NCBI RefSeq assembly: GCF_000746095.1
Contig: NZ_JQKP01000011.1
Location: 27,172-91,171 of the forward strand
From: Ferriphaselus sp. R-1
GTDB taxonomy: Bacteria; Pseudomonadota; Gammaproteobacteria; Burkholderiales; Gallionellaceae
Reading direction: 5' to 3'
Length of the DNA stretch: 64,000 bases
Within the stretch, counting starts at the first letter, position 1; every line of letters begins with the position of its first letter. A program made the position numbers and the translations under genes. Below, one piece after another: positions 47,078-56,057 of this stretch. The notes under the pieces were generated by a model. The model was given only the letters and a program-made list of their open reading frames with translations. It was not told where the DNA came from and did no database searches.

Positions 47078-47137
47078 GATAAACCCGCTCCAAAAACCGG
47101 CGGCAAAGATAGCACGAAAGCCGGGCTATCGCCTCAA

Positions 47138-47719
47138 TTACCTTGCGCCGCCACGACGTTTCAGCGCTGCCAGCCCGGCTCTGCCAAGTGCGAACAAGGC
47201 ATGGATGGCGACCCAGGGATCGATCAGGTAATCCCATAGGTTGGCGGACTCATAGCCGCCCAGCGCCCAGGCCGACACAGCCAATGCGAGCCCCAGCACG
47301 ATCAAGCCGTTCCCGCGCACCCAGTGCCACAGGGCCAACAGCAGCAGCGCCGCCAAGGCAGCGTAGCCGCCGTAGCCCAGCCGGTACGGATCGAAGCTAC
47401 CGAGCCCCATGGCCGCAGGGTACAAGGCCAGCGCGGCCCCGGCCACCAGCAGCAACAGACCCTGCCGCTGCGGATGTGCCCGGCTGAGCAAGGTCAGGCC
47501 GAGCAACAGCAAGGAAGTCACGCTCAAGTCGCCCGACACACCACGCACATAGCCCGCCAGGGACAGATCGCTGACCGGCAGCAGGGCCAGTGCCATGATG
47601 CCGGCGACCAGCCAGCTCCTGGCCACGGCAAAGCGTGAGATCAGGGGCAAGCGACTGAGCATCACGCCCAGCGCGAACGCCACGCCGGCCAGTCCGGTGA
47701 GGTCGGTGTAGGCCATCAT
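47138..47719 (-). CDS. Integral membrane protein of unknown function
   Basis: 193 residues with about six hydrophobic helices (near 8-22, 35-50, 66-80, 86-103, 116-131 and 136-153) and a basic C-terminus (LAALKRRGGAR). I do not recognise the family. It overlaps the sialidase-like gene as ATGA, so it is the last gene of the glycosyltransferase operon. A role in making or flipping the glycan handled by its neighbours is only inferred from position. Confidence 0.75.
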   Translation of the reverse strand: MMAYTDLTGLAGVAFALGVMLSRLPLISRFAVARSWLVAGIMALALLPVSDLSLAGYVRGVSGDLSVTSLLLLGLTLLSRAHPQRQGLLLLVAGAALALYPAAMGLGSFDPYRLGYGGYAALAALLLLALWHWVRGNGLIVLGLALAVSAWALGGYESANLWDYLIDPWVAIHALFALGRAGLAALKRRGGAR

Positions 47720-48999
47720 GGCGCGGCCTCGCGCAAACGTTGCTCGATCCAGGCCGTATCGAAATGCAGATGCTTGATGAACACCCGATTCCAGGTGTAA
47801 AGCAGGTGGAAGTCGCCCGCGCGGGTCTGTATCAGATAAGGGTAGGAGAACTCGAAGTTGCAGGCACCGCCGCTCTGTACCTTGACCCTGGCCGAATCAC
47901 GGTACCCAGCGTACACCTCGGGCGCGGCATGCGCCACGGCCAAGTCCGATTGCCGCAATGCCGCGTCGATGCGCGGTTCGCACGCCGCCGCTTGCCCGCG
48001 CTGATCTTCCAACACCTGCACCACACGCCAGCTCGCCCCCTGATCCGCCGACAGCATCAGCGACAGGCTGTCGCGTCCCGCTTGCTGATTGTTGAGCGCA
48101 GCCAGCCAGCGACCGTCGGCCAGCACCACGGCGCTCAAGGCCGCATCGGGATTGGGCAGCGCCGAAGCGACCGGTGCGCTCCAGTGTTGACCGCCATCCT
48201 GCGTGCTCATCGTTCTGGCGCGGCGCGGTGCCTCGCTGCCGGAATAGCGCGTCAGTACCGTCGCGCGCTGCGCGTCCTGCACCAGCAGCACCGGCTGCAA
48301 GCTGCCCTGCCCCCCCGCCGCCAGCCGCTGCTTGTCAATCACCGTGCCATGCCTATCCAGACGCAGCAACTCGGCAAATTTGCTGAACGACTCGTGGTAC
48401 ACCGGCAAGCCCAGCGTGCCGTCGGCGTACAGAAAGGGCGCGCCCTTGACCAGAGTGCTGATGTTGGCGAAGGGCGAGGTAATCAGGCGGCGCGGCGCGC
48501 TCCAGCTCAGACCTTCGTCATCCGAGCTGATCGCCGTGATCGAACTGCCCGCCCAACCGCCCAGCGAGACGGTGACGTAATACAGCCACAGCCGCCCGTC
48601 GGCGGTACGCGCGGGCACCGGATTGCCGACCTTGCTGACGTAACGATGCAGCCCGTGCTGCGTGGATTCCCGGCTGGCCACCACGGTCTCCTTGCCCCAA
48701 CGGCCAAGCTGCGGATCGAACACCGCGCTGTGGATGGTCACGTCCGCCGCGCCCTCGCGGCTGCCGGAGAACCAGAACGCCCGCACCGTGCCGTCCTTCA
48801 ATTCGATGGCGGACGCGGCGTGGACCTGGGTGTGCAACTTGGAGGAAGCGAATCGGCTCTCAACATGAGCCGTGGTCGCCGCGATGTGGGTTGCTGGTGC
48901 AGGGACGAACGCCGCCACGCCAGGGAAACTGCCCGCCTTGAGGAAAGCTGCGCCGAAGGCGACCGCCAGCAAGATCAACAGTGCCCGATTCCGCCGCAT
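47716..48999 (-). CDS. Sialidase-like six-bladed beta-propeller protein
   Basis: 427 residues with an N-terminal signal or anchor helix (ALLILLAVAFGAAFLKAG). Asp-box repeats SSDDEGLSWS near 162, STQDGGQHWS near 256 and SADQGASWR near 309 mark a BNR/exo-alpha-sialidase-type propeller. It is exported, so it would act on glycans in the periplasm or at the cell surface. Whether it is a true sialidase is not shown. The ATG at 48999 overlaps the upstream glycosyltransferase stop (TGATG) and is preferred to a GTG at 49008. Confidence 0.82.
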   Translation of the reverse strand: MRRNRALLILLAVAFGAAFLKAGSFPGVAAFVPAPATHIAATTAHVESRFASSKLHTQVHAASAIELKDGTVRAFWFSGSREGAADVTIHSAVFDPQLGRWGKETVVASRESTQHGLHRYVSKVGNPVPARTADGRLWLYYVTVSLGGWAGSSITAISSDDEGLSWSAPRRLITSPFANISTLVKGAPFLYADGTLGLPVYHESFSKFAELLRLDRHGTVIDKQRLAAGGQGSLQPVLLVQDAQRATVLTRYSGSEAPRRARTMSTQDGGQHWSAPVASALPNPDAALSAVVLADGRWLAALNNQQAGRDSLSLMLSADQGASWRVVQVLEDQRGQAAACEPRIDAALRQSDLAVAHAAPEVYAGYRDSARVKVQSGGACNFEFSYPYLIQTRAGDFHLLYTWNRVFIKHLHFDTAWIEQRLREAAP

Positions 49000-50714
49000 C
49001 AACGACACGCCTCGCGCAGCGGCTGGGCGGGCGCGGCCTGCGGCGCAACCAGCAACAGCTCCTTGACGAACAGCAATTGGAACACCTCGCCGCGCAACAT
49101 GCGCTTGATCTCGTCCGAACTGTGGCGGCTGCGCAGCTCCAAACGCTGGCCCAACACCTGACAGCCGGGACAGTCGGCATCAAGCGGGAGTTGTACGGCG
49201 AACAGCGCGTAGTTCGACGACAGTTCGGCCACGCCCAGCGATGGCAGCGCTTCGTAGCCATGCACCTTGGCACCCGGCAACAGGAAGCGGTAACCCTCGT
49301 CCACCGCGCGGAAATTGCACGGTACCCACACGTCCCGGCCCTGCACTTGGCGCTGCGTCTCCGCACTGAAACTGCCGCGCGCGCCGTCGAACGGACTCAG
49401 GAAAGCGGCCAGACTCAGCGTCACCAGCAACACGACCACGTTGACCACGGCGCGAACATGGCGCGCGGAGAACAGACCGAACAGCAGCAGCGCCGCCGTG
49501 GTCGCCAACAGCAACCAGAATCCCGCCGAGTACAGGCCGCCCACCTCGTGCTGCAAGCGCACGGCCAGGAACGCCAGCAAACCCGACACGGCTGCGGCGA
49601 ACAGCAGGCTGGCGACGAAGAAACCGCGATGGATGCGCGGCCAGTGCAACGCGCAGATCACCGCCAGCCCCGGCATTGCGTCCAGCAGATAGCGCGCCGA
49701 GCGCTGGCTGGGCGCGCAAAACACGATGAACAGCGCGAACATCCAGATCCACAACATGGTTTCGGCAGCACCCAGCCGACCGCGCTGCGACCAGGCCACG
49801 AAGAACACCGCCGCCACCGGGAACGCCAGCAGACCGGCGTTCATGGGATAGCCGACCAGCAGCGCCCACACGCTGCTGCCGCCCCACAACAGATTGGCCA
49901 GATAGCCCTGACCGCGCGCGCCGAACTTGCCCGCGTTCTCGCCGACCACGAACTCCTGCCAGATGGCGCGTGGATCGGGATCGAGCGCGAACCACAGGCT
50001 GAACAGCACCAGCGCCACGGCCAGCGTCAGCACGATCTTGCCCGCATCCTCCGTCAGGAAGCGCCGCACGCGGTAGCCGCGCCGGTGCAGATACCACCAA
50101 GCCAAAGCCAGACCGACCGGTGCGATCAGGGCGAACGATTTGTACAGCAGGCCGATGCCGATCTGAATGCCCAGCAGCAGCGGCAGCCGCCAGCGCGAGT
50201 CGAACGCGACCGACTGCCAGTACAGCAAGGTGAAGAACGGCAGGAAGAACCAGAACACTTCCGGCGGATTGACCAGGAACGGGCGACCAAAGCGGTAGGT
50301 GCTGAAGAAGGCTAGAAAGGTCAGCGCGGCGATGTAGCCGGTCTCGGTGGGCGAGACCTCGCCCGGCCCGCTGCGCTGTTGCGCCAGTCGCCGCGCCAGC
50401 AGAAAGACCAGCAACGCCGTCAGCAAGGTGTAGATCACGCTGGGGTAGCGCAACTGCCACAAGCTCCAGTCCGCGCCCCCGTGGGTGGCGGCGATGCCCT
50501 GCCAGAACAGCAGCGGCGGCTTGGTGTTGCGCATGTGGTCGAGTTCGGATTGCAGCGGCAGCCAGTGTCCGCTGGCCGCCGTTAGCCGCGTGATGTGGGC
50601 ATAGACCAGTTCATCGCCGTTTTTGGGGATGTGCGGGCTGCCCAGCCCGTAAAGATAGACGCACACCGCCAGCGCGGTGGCCAGCAGATACCAGGTCAAA
50701 CGCCGGGTGCTCAT
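48999..50714 (-). CDS. Membrane glycosyltransferase, ArnT/GT39-like
   Basis: 571 residues. The acidic loop after the first helix (GLGSPHIPKNGDELVYAHIT) and the first periplasmic loop with RNTKPPLLFWQG are typical of ArnT/PMT-type enzymes that use polyprenyl-linked sugars. About 12 membrane helices follow, then a C-terminal periplasmic domain (from about 440). It would transfer a sugar to a lipid or glycan on the outer face of the inner membrane. It lies 5 nt after gtrA-like and overlaps the sialidase-like gene. Confidence 0.87.
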   Translation of the reverse strand: MSTRRLTWYLLATALAVCVYLYGLGSPHIPKNGDELVYAHITRLTAASGHWLPLQSELDHMRNTKPPLLFWQGIAATHGGADWSLWQLRYPSVIYTLLTALLVFLLARRLAQQRSGPGEVSPTETGYIAALTFLAFFSTYRFGRPFLVNPPEVFWFFLPFFTLLYWQSVAFDSRWRLPLLLGIQIGIGLLYKSFALIAPVGLALAWWYLHRRGYRVRRFLTEDAGKIVLTLAVALVLFSLWFALDPDPRAIWQEFVVGENAGKFGARGQGYLANLLWGGSSVWALLVGYPMNAGLLAFPVAAVFFVAWSQRGRLGAAETMLWIWMFALFIVFCAPSQRSARYLLDAMPGLAVICALHWPRIHRGFFVASLLFAAAVSGLLAFLAVRLQHEVGGLYSAGFWLLLATTAALLLFGLFSARHVRAVVNVVVLLVTLSLAAFLSPFDGARGSFSAETQRQVQGRDVWVPCNFRAVDEGYRFLLPGAKVHGYEALPSLGVAELSSNYALFAVQLPLDADCPGCQVLGQRLELRSRHSSDEIKRMLRGEVFQLLFVKELLLVAPQAAPAQPLREACR

Positions 50715-50719
50715 GCGGG

Positions 50720-51214
50720 CTAGTCCGGCTTCCGTGCGGCAGCTTTCCGCAGCAGCTTGACGCGCCCGAAGGTCCAGAGATCGTTGAGGATGAAGTTGAG
50801 CACGCTGGTCAAGCCGATGGCGATGACATTGGCCACCTGATAGTAGAAGTGCGGCGCGAGCAGGTTGGTGAACAGCATCTGCAACACGATGCTCAGCCAG
50901 CACGCCAGCGTGTATTGCCCGAACTGGTACAGCCAGGAGCGATGATGGTGCTGGGTGCGGTCAGCCCAGGTCCACAGCCGGTTCCAGAAGAAATTGTTGA
51001 CCGTGGCGAAGAAGATCGCCAGCACCAGCGACAGGTTGAGCCGCAACTCCGGCGACTGCACGGCATGGAACAGATGTTCCTGCGCCAGGTACAGCATGCC
51101 GAGGTTGACCACCGTACCCGACGCGCCCACCGTGCCGAACTTGAGGAAGCGGCGCGACAGTATCCGGCGCAACAGTGAGGCGAACGACATGCGCAAGCGC
51201 AAGGCCGAACTCAT
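50720..51214 (-). CDS. GtrA-like flippase protein
   Basis: 164 residues with four membrane helices. FLKFGTVGASGTVVNLGMLYL near residue 23 and NNFFWNRLWTW near 73 are characteristic of GtrA, as is NFILNDLWTF near the end. GtrA proteins move undecaprenyl-phosphate-linked sugars across the inner membrane. Paired with the ArnT-like transferase immediately downstream it forms a plausible flip-and-transfer unit. The ATG overlaps the GT9 stop as ATGA. Confidence 0.9.
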   Translation of the reverse strand: MSSALRLRMSFASLLRRILSRRFLKFGTVGASGTVVNLGMLYLAQEHLFHAVQSPELRLNLSLVLAIFFATVNNFFWNRLWTWADRTQHHHRSWLYQFGQYTLACWLSIVLQMLFTNLLAPHFYYQVANVIAIGLTSVLNFILNDLWTFGRVKLLRKAAARKPD

Positions 51215-52461
51215 GCGCCCCGCCCGGCTTGCAGCAACTCACGGGCACGCGCCAGCACCTGCTCGGGCGAGATCTGTTTGAGGCACTGGTTGTTGCCGTC
51301 ACACGGCGAGTTGCGGTGATTGTAGGCGGTGAGACAGGGCGAGCAGGACAGCGCCGTGTACAGGCAATGGATGTTGGGGGCGAGCGGGCTGTACAGCGCG
51401 GGTGTCTCCGGGCCGAAGAACACCAGCGTGGGCAAACGCGTCAGCGCGGAGAACTGGCCGGGGCCGCCATCGTTGGTGATGAGCAGGTCGGCATGGTTGA
51501 AGATCGCCAGCAGGTGACGCACCGAGCGGGTGTAGCCGGTGAGGTCGATGCAGTGCGGGTGCGCACAATGCGCCACGATGGACTGCGCCAGCGGCTTGGC
51601 ATCCGGCAGGCCGATCAGGGCGACCGCGTACCCTTCGCGCAACAGCGCCGCGCACAGCTCCTTGTAATACTCGGGCGGCCAGGCGCGGATCGGCAACAGC
51701 CCGCCGTCGGGATAGACCAGCACCAGCTGCTTGCCCGCCAACACGGGGAAATCGCCCAGCAGCTTGCTCCCCACCTGCTCCAGCTCGCCCTCGGCGAAGG
51801 TCAGCAGGGGCGGTGGCTGCAACTCGGCGGCGGCGGCTTTGGCGACCGGCGTGCCGCCGGAACCGATGGCGGCAACCATGGTCAGGAACTGCTGCGACAG
51901 ATGGCGGTAGGGGTTGTACATCACCGGGCGCGTCATGTAGCTGCCGCGATACAAGCCTTCCTGCGTGTGCGGATAGAAGCCGACGCGAATGGGCGCGCCA
52001 GACAGATAGGTGAAGATGCTGCTCACCCGCGTGAACAGCTCGCAGTCGATCACCACGTCGAACTTGAGCCTGCGCATGGTGCGTATCGCGTTCAGCGCGT
52101 CGCCCGCGAAGCCGCCCAGCGACTTGTCGTTGATGGTGATGACGTGTTCCGGCGGCATCACGCCGAGCAGGTCGAGCACCTCGCGGTTTTTGGCAAACAT
52201 CAGGATGTGCAGCGAAGCGTCGGGGTACTGCGCCTTGAGTTTGGCGAACATCGGCTGCGCCAACACCAGACTGCCCATCTCCGACAACAGCACGATCAGT
52301 ATCCGCTTAGGCTGCGCCGGTTCGGCGCGACCGAACAGCGCGGTGCGCAGGCGCTCGTAACCGGAGAGCAAGGCACAGACGGGAACCCCGACCAGTCGGT
52401 CCAGCGTGCGTTGGAGGTTGATGTTCAATGGGAATCCAGTTTTCGAGAGTCCGCCGGACAT
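51211..52461 (-). CDS. Glycosyltransferase family 9 (heptosyltransferase-like)
   Basis: 416 residues from the ATG at 52461; a GTG at 52476 and a TTG at about 52428 are alternatives. Rossmann-type halves with RILIVLLSEMGSLVLAQPMF near residue 52 and a nucleotide-sugar site near LITNDGGPGQFSAL. The C-terminus has a cysteine cluster CSPC...C...C (SCSPCLTAYNHRNSPCDGNN region) common in this family. It probably adds heptose or another sugar to LPS or a related glycan from ADP-activated donor. First gene of the five-gene glycan operon. Confidence 0.88.
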   Translation of the reverse strand: MSGGLSKTGFPLNINLQRTLDRLVGVPVCALLSGYERLRTALFGRAEPAQPKRILIVLLSEMGSLVLAQPMFAKLKAQYPDASLHILMFAKNREVLDLLGVMPPEHVITINDKSLGGFAGDALNAIRTMRRLKFDVVIDCELFTRVSSIFTYLSGAPIRVGFYPHTQEGLYRGSYMTRPVMYNPYRHLSQQFLTMVAAIGSGGTPVAKAAAAELQPPPLLTFAEGELEQVGSKLLGDFPVLAGKQLVLVYPDGGLLPIRAWPPEYYKELCAALLREGYAVALIGLPDAKPLAQSIVAHCAHPHCIDLTGYTRSVRHLLAIFNHADLLITNDGGPGQFSALTRLPTLVFFGPETPALYSPLAPNIHCLYTALSCSPCLTAYNHRNSPCDGNNQCLKQISPEQVLARARELLQAGRGA

Positions 52462-52524
52462 GCTGCAGACCAGCACCCGGCGCGGGCGCGATTATCGGCG
52501 AAAGCGCAGCAATTCACAATGCGG

Positions 52525-53250
52525 CTACGCTGCCGAAGCCGATGTGCCCATCATCCCGGCCACCACGATGCCCGCTTCGTACAGCAGCCACAGCGGCATC
52601 GCCAGCATGAACTGGGACACCACGTCGGGCGGGGTGAAGATGGCGCCGACGACGAAGGCACCGACGATGACGTAGGGGCGGATCTCCTTGAGTTTGGCGA
52701 TGGTGACGAAGCCCATCTTGACCAGCACCACGACCACCACCGGCACCTGGAACGCCAGTCCGAAGGCGACGAACATGGACAGCACAAAGCTCAGGTATTT
52801 GTCGATGTCGGTCATCACCGCCACGCCCACCGGGGCCGAGGCCGTGATGAAGCCGAACACCACGGGGAACACCGCGAAATAGGCGAAAGCCATGCCGCAG
52901 AAGAACAGCATCAGACTGGAGGCGACCAGCGGGAACACCCATTTCTTCTCGTGCTCGTACAGGCCGGGGGCGATGAAACGCCAGATTTGATACAGGATGT
53001 AGGGCAACGCGATCAGGAAAGCCGCCATCAGTGCCACCTTGAGTGGCACAAAGAACGGCGTGGTCACGTCGGTAGCGATCATCTGGCCACCCTTGGGCAG
53101 TTTGGCCAGCAGTGGGTGCGCCAGCACGGCGTATAGATCAGCCGCCCACGGGAACAGGCAAACGAACACCAGCAGCAAGGCCACGACCGAATTGAGCAGG
53201 CGATTGCGCAGCTCGATCAGGTGGGAGATGAAGCTCTCACTGGTACTCAT
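52525..53250 (-). CDS. tatC: Twin-arginine translocase subunit TatC
   Basis: 241 residues with six membrane helices. Family signatures are FISHLIELRNRLL at the N-terminus, FFVPLKVALMAAFLIALPYILYQ region near 65-90 and IAPGLYEHEKKW near 93 with the conserved Glu. TatC is the receptor for Tat signal peptides. The ATG at 53250 overlaps the tatB stop (TGATG). Confidence 0.97.
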   Translation of the reverse strand: MSTSESFISHLIELRNRLLNSVVALLLVFVCLFPWAADLYAVLAHPLLAKLPKGGQMIATDVTTPFFVPLKVALMAAFLIALPYILYQIWRFIAPGLYEHEKKWVFPLVASSLMLFFCGMAFAYFAVFPVVFGFITASAPVGVAVMTDIDKYLSFVLSMFVAFGLAFQVPVVVVVLVKMGFVTIAKLKEIRPYVIVGAFVVGAIFTPPDVVSQFMLAMPLWLLYEAGIVVAGMMGTSASAA

Positions 53251-53624
53251 CAATCGATTGGGAATTTTTGCTGCTGGGGCGAGGGACTGGGCTGCAGCTC
53301 AAAGGTCTCAACAGCCTGCACCTGGGGCACGGCGGTCGTGGCAGCTCGGTTGACCGATTCCACCTGCTGATCCAGCGTCTGAGTGATCTGGCGGGCGGAG
53401 GCTTCGACTGCGGTGGCTTCCTGCTGCACTTTCTCTCTCAACTGCCGCATCTCTTCCATCGCCAGATCGCGGCTGATGTCGTTCTTGATGCCGTTGATGT
53501 AGCGCTGGGCGCGTCCCCACAACAGCCCCATCGTGCGCGCCACCTTGGGCAGTCGCTCGGGGCCGATGACGATGAGGGCGACCACCAGAATCACCATCAT
53601 CTCGGACAAGCCTACGTCGAACAT
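53250..53624 (-). CDS. tatB: Sec-independent translocase subunit TatB
   Basis: 124 residues. The N-terminal helix MFDVGLSEMMVILVVALIVI, then the GPERLPK hinge and an amphipathic helix (VARTMGLLWGRAQRYINGIK), then a variable Gln-rich tail. GPERLPK rather than FGxKKL marks it as TatB. It sits 14 nt after tatA. Confidence 0.96.
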   Translation of the reverse strand: MFDVGLSEMMVILVVALIVIGPERLPKVARTMGLLWGRAQRYINGIKNDISRDLAMEEMRQLREKVQQEATAVEASARQITQTLDQQVESVNRAATTAVPQVQAVETFELQPSPSPQQQKFPID

Positions 53625-53638
53625 CGCGTGTCGCTAGC

Positions 53639-53863
53639 TCAGCTGTTGGAGTGCGTCTTGCTCTTCACTTCGCCTTCGATGGTCTGGCCACCCTTCTGCT
53701 CGACTTGAGGCGCAGCCGCTTCTTCGCCGGTCTTCATGCCTTCCTTGAAACCCTTTACCGCGCCGCCCAGATCTTCGCCGATGTTGCGCAGTTTTTTGGT
53801 GCCAAATATCAAAACCACCACCAGCAATACGATCAACCAATGACCAATACTCAATCCGCCCAT
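53639..53863 (-). CDS. tatA: Sec-independent translocase subunit TatA
   Basis: 74 residues. The membrane helix [15 protein letters not shown], hinge [20 protein letters not shown] and charged tail are classic TatA. It oligomerises to form the Tat pore. AAGGAG lies 6 nt before the ATG. It follows the small TatA-like gene by 29 nt. Confidence 0.96.
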   Translation of the reverse strand: MGGLSIGHWLIVLLVVVLIFGTKKLRNIGEDLGGAVKGFKEGMKTGEEAAAPQVEQKGGQTIEGEVKSKTHSNS

Positions 53864-53892
53864 TCTTCTCTCCTTGAATTACGTTTCACTCA

Positions 53893-54093
53893 CTAAGACT
53901 TTCGAAGTTCCGCTACGTTTGGCCACTTTGTAAACGCGAAAATCCACACACCCAAAATGTTAACTAACGGTAGAAAGCCGATAATTGACCACCATCCTGA
54001 AAACCCAGCTTTGCTGAGAATTTTTACAATAGGGATTATCTGGGCCAACAAGAGCAACACGACCAGCCAATGCCAAATGCTCATGGAACCCAT
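53893..54093 (-). CDS. Small membrane protein with TatA-like N-terminus
   Basis: 66 residues. The start MGSMSIWHWLVVLLLL mirrors TatA ([16 protein letters not shown]), but the TatA hinge is missing. The rest, ILSKAGFSGWWSIIGFLPLV then NILGVWIFAFTKWP, resembles short DUF805-like membrane proteins. The leader GAGGAGAGAA also resembles that of tatA. The stretch is visibly more AT-rich than its neighbours. It could be a tatA-derived chimera or a horizontally gained gene; the function is unknown. It lies between the HIT gene and tatA. Confidence 0.75.
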   Translation of the reverse strand: MGSMSIWHWLVVLLLLAQIIPIVKILSKAGFSGWWSIIGFLPLVNILGVWIFAFTKWPNVAELRKS

Positions 54094-54107
54094 TTCTCTC
54101 TCCTCGA

Positions 54108-54458
54108 TTAACTACGTTTGACCATGGGCGGGATGTTGCCGCCGCCGATGATGTGTACATGCAAATGGAACACTTCCTGCCCGCCGCCCTTGCCGGTGTT
54201 GATGACGGTGCGGAAGCCGTTGTCCAGCCCCTGCTCCTTAGCCAGTTTCGGCGCCAGCGTCAGCATCTTGCCCAGCAAGGCGGCATGGCTGTCGTCGGCC
54301 TCGGCCAGCGAAACCAGATGCAGCTTGGGGATCAGCAAGAAATGCACCGGCGCGACCGGATTGATGTCGTGGAAGGCGAACAGCTCGTCGTCCTCATACA
54401 CCTTGCGCGACGGGATGTCGCCGCGCGCGATCTTGCAGAAGATACAGTTATCGCTCAT
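54108..54458 (-). CDS. HIT family protein (HinT-like)
   Basis: 116 residues. The N-terminal [20 protein letters not shown] and the active-site motif [10 protein letters not shown] identify a histidine-triad nucleotide hydrolase of the HinT/PKCI type, which hydrolyses AMP-lysine and aminoacyl-AMPs. The ATG at 54458 overlaps the hisE stop as ATGA, so it is translated with the his operon, a common arrangement. Confidence 0.95.
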   Translation of the reverse strand: MSDNCIFCKIARGDIPSRKVYEDDELFAFHDINPVAPVHFLLIPKLHLVSLAEADDSHAALLGKMLTLAPKLAKEQGLDNGFRTVINTGKGGGQEVFHLHVHIIGGGNIPPMVKRS

Positions 54459-54769
54459 TTTCGGCTCGCCTTTTCGGTGATGCCCGACACGCCCTCGCGG
54501 CGCGCCAGTTCGTTGAGGATGTCGTCGCTGCTCAGCCCCTTGTGCGCCAGCAGCACCAAGGTGTGGAACCACAGATCAGCCACTTCGTACACCAGATGCG
54601 CGTTGTCGCCGTCCTTGGCCGCCAGCAACACCTCGCCCGCCTCCTCGATCACCTTCTTCAGAATCGCGTCGTCGCCCTTGGCGTACAGCTTGGCGACATA
54701 AGACGAATCCGCCGCCGCGCCCTTGCGCGACTCCAGCGTTTCGGTCAGTCGTTGCAGAATCTCACTCAT
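54455..54769 (-). CDS. hisE: Phosphoribosyl-ATP pyrophosphatase
   Basis: 104 residues. It removes pyrophosphate from phosphoribosyl-ATP in histidine synthesis. Conserved motifs: [24 protein letters not shown] and [14 protein letters not shown], with the acidic metal ligands in EEAGE and EVADL. It is separated from hisI by 143 nt that contain a repeat element, whereas other genes of the operon touch or overlap. Confidence 0.96.
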   Translation of the reverse strand: MSEILQRLTETLESRKGAAADSSYVAKLYAKGDDAILKKVIEEAGEVLLAAKDGDNAHLVYEVADLWFHTLVLLAHKGLSSDDILNELARREGVSGITEKASRK

Positions 54770-54779
54770 CCCTTAAACC

Positions 54780-54903
54780 CCGTCATTCCCGTGAAAACGG
54801 GAATCCAGCAAAACAAACACTCCGCGCAGCGGACAAACCGAGCCTTGCCCCGCTACGCGGGAACTTTCAAACACCCGAATTCCCGTATTCACGGGAATGA
54901 CGG
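54780..54903. repeat. Composite inverted-repeat element (copy B) between hisI and hisE
   Basis: A perfect 14-bp terminal inverted repeat: CCGTCATTCCCGTG at 54780-54793 and CACGGGAATGACGG at 54890-54903. Each end also folds locally (ATTCCCGT/ACGGGAAT around GAAA on the left), and the centre has CCCCGCTACGCGGG. Same architecture as 23447-23600, but 124 rather than 154 nt. It carries no coding capacity and lies inside a transcribed operon. Confidence 0.8.
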
Positions 54904-54912
54904 CACAGAGGC

Positions 54913-55302
54913 TCATTTCTTGTAGATCTCGTCCGGGTTCTTCAACACGGCATCGGTCGCCAGCCAGCGGTCGCCTTCCAGCTTGCTGTAGAAACAGCTC
55001 TCGCGCCCAGTGTGGCAGGCGATGCCGCCCTGCTGTTCGATTTGCAACAGGATCACGTCCTGGTCGCAATCGGTGCGTATCTCGCTCACCTTCTGGATAT
55101 GGCCTGACTCTTCGCCCTTGTGCCACAGCTTCTTGCGCGAACGCGACCAGTACACCGCCTCGCCCTTCTCCGCCGTCTGCTTCAACGCCTCGCGATTCAT
55201 CCACGCCACCATCAGCACACGACCCGTCGCGGCATCCTGCGCGATGGCAGGAACGAGGCCGTCGTCCGACCAGTTGACCTTGTTGAGCCAGTTATCACTC
55301 AT
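54913..55302 (-). CDS. hisI: Phosphoribosyl-AMP cyclohydrolase
   Basis: 129 residues. It opens the adenine ring of phosphoribosyl-AMP. Motifs: [12 protein letters not shown] near 30, [18 protein letters not shown] near 51, DCDQDVILL with the Mg-binding Asp residues near 78 and the zinc Cys in [13 protein letters not shown]. Single-domain HisI, with HisE encoded separately. The start overlaps the hisF stop as ATGA. Confidence 0.97.
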   Translation of the reverse strand: MSDNWLNKVNWSDDGLVPAIAQDAATGRVLMVAWMNREALKQTAEKGEAVYWSRSRKKLWHKGEESGHIQKVSEIRTDCDQDVILLQIEQQGGIACHTGRESCFYSKLEGDRWLATDAVLKNPDEIYKK

Positions 55303-56057
55303 AGCCTGACTTCAATCCCTTGGGCAGCCATATATTCTTTTGCCTGCTGCACGGTGTATTCGCCGAAGTGGAAGATACTGGCAGCGAGCACGGCATCCGC
55401 TCCGCCGAGCTTCACGCCGTCGGCCAGATGTTGCAGATTGCCGACGCCGCCGCTGGCGATGACAGGGATCTCCAGCGCGTCGGTCACCGCGCGGGTTAGG
55501 CCGAGGTCGAAGCCTTTTTTCTGGCCGTCCTGATCCATGCTGGTGAGCAGAATCTCGCCTGCACCCAGCGTCTGCATCTTTTTCGCCCACTCGATGGCAT
55601 CCAGCCCGGTGGCTTTGCGGCCACCGTGAGTGAACACTTCCCACTGGCCCGGCGCGGTCTGTTTCGCGTCGATGGCGACGACGATGCACTGCGAGCCGTA
55701 GCGCGCGGCGGCATCGGCCACCAGTTGCGGGTTGACCACGGCGGAGGTGTTGATGCTGACCTTGTCGGCCCCGGCGTTGAGCAGGTTACGCACGTCCTGC
55801 ACCTCGCGCACACCGCCACCCACCGTCAACGGGATGAACACCTGGGAGGCGACCTGCTCGATGATGCGGAAGATGATGCCGCGATCATCCGAACTGGCGG
55901 TGATGTCGAGGAAGGTGAGTTCGTCCGCACCTTGGTCGTCATAGCGCTTGGCGATCTCGACCGGGTCGCCCGCATCGCGCAGTTCGACGAAGCTGACGCC
56001 CTTGACGACGCGACCGGCGGTCACGTCCAGACAGGGGATGATGCGCTTGGCTAACAT
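55299..56057 (-). CDS. hisF: Imidazole glycerol phosphate synthase cyclase subunit
   Basis: 252 residues, TIM barrel. It uses ammonia from HisH to make imidazole glycerol phosphate and AICAR. Motifs: [16 protein letters not shown] with the catalytic Asp, [20 protein letters not shown] and the second catalytic Asp in [11 protein letters not shown]. The ATG at 56057 overlaps the hisA stop (TGATG); the frame open to 56360 is not used. Confidence 0.98.
   Translation of the reverse strand: MLAKRIIPCLDVTAGRVVKGVSFVELRDAGDPVEIAKRYDDQGADELTFLDITASSDDRGIIFRIIEQVASQVFIPLTVGGGVREVQDVRNLLNAGADKVSINTSAVVNPQLVADAAARYGSQCIVVAIDAKQTAPGQWEVFTHGGRKATGLDAIEWAKKMQTLGAGEILLTSMDQDGQKKGFDLGLTRAVTDALEIPVIASGGVGNLQHLADGVKLGGADAVLAASIFHFGEYTVQQAKEYMAAQGIEVRL

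Noticed and set aside
47078..47137. CCGGC...GCCGG plus T-run as a terminator before lapA
   Set aside because: Only 5 bp of stem with a loop of about 18 nt; too weak to call.
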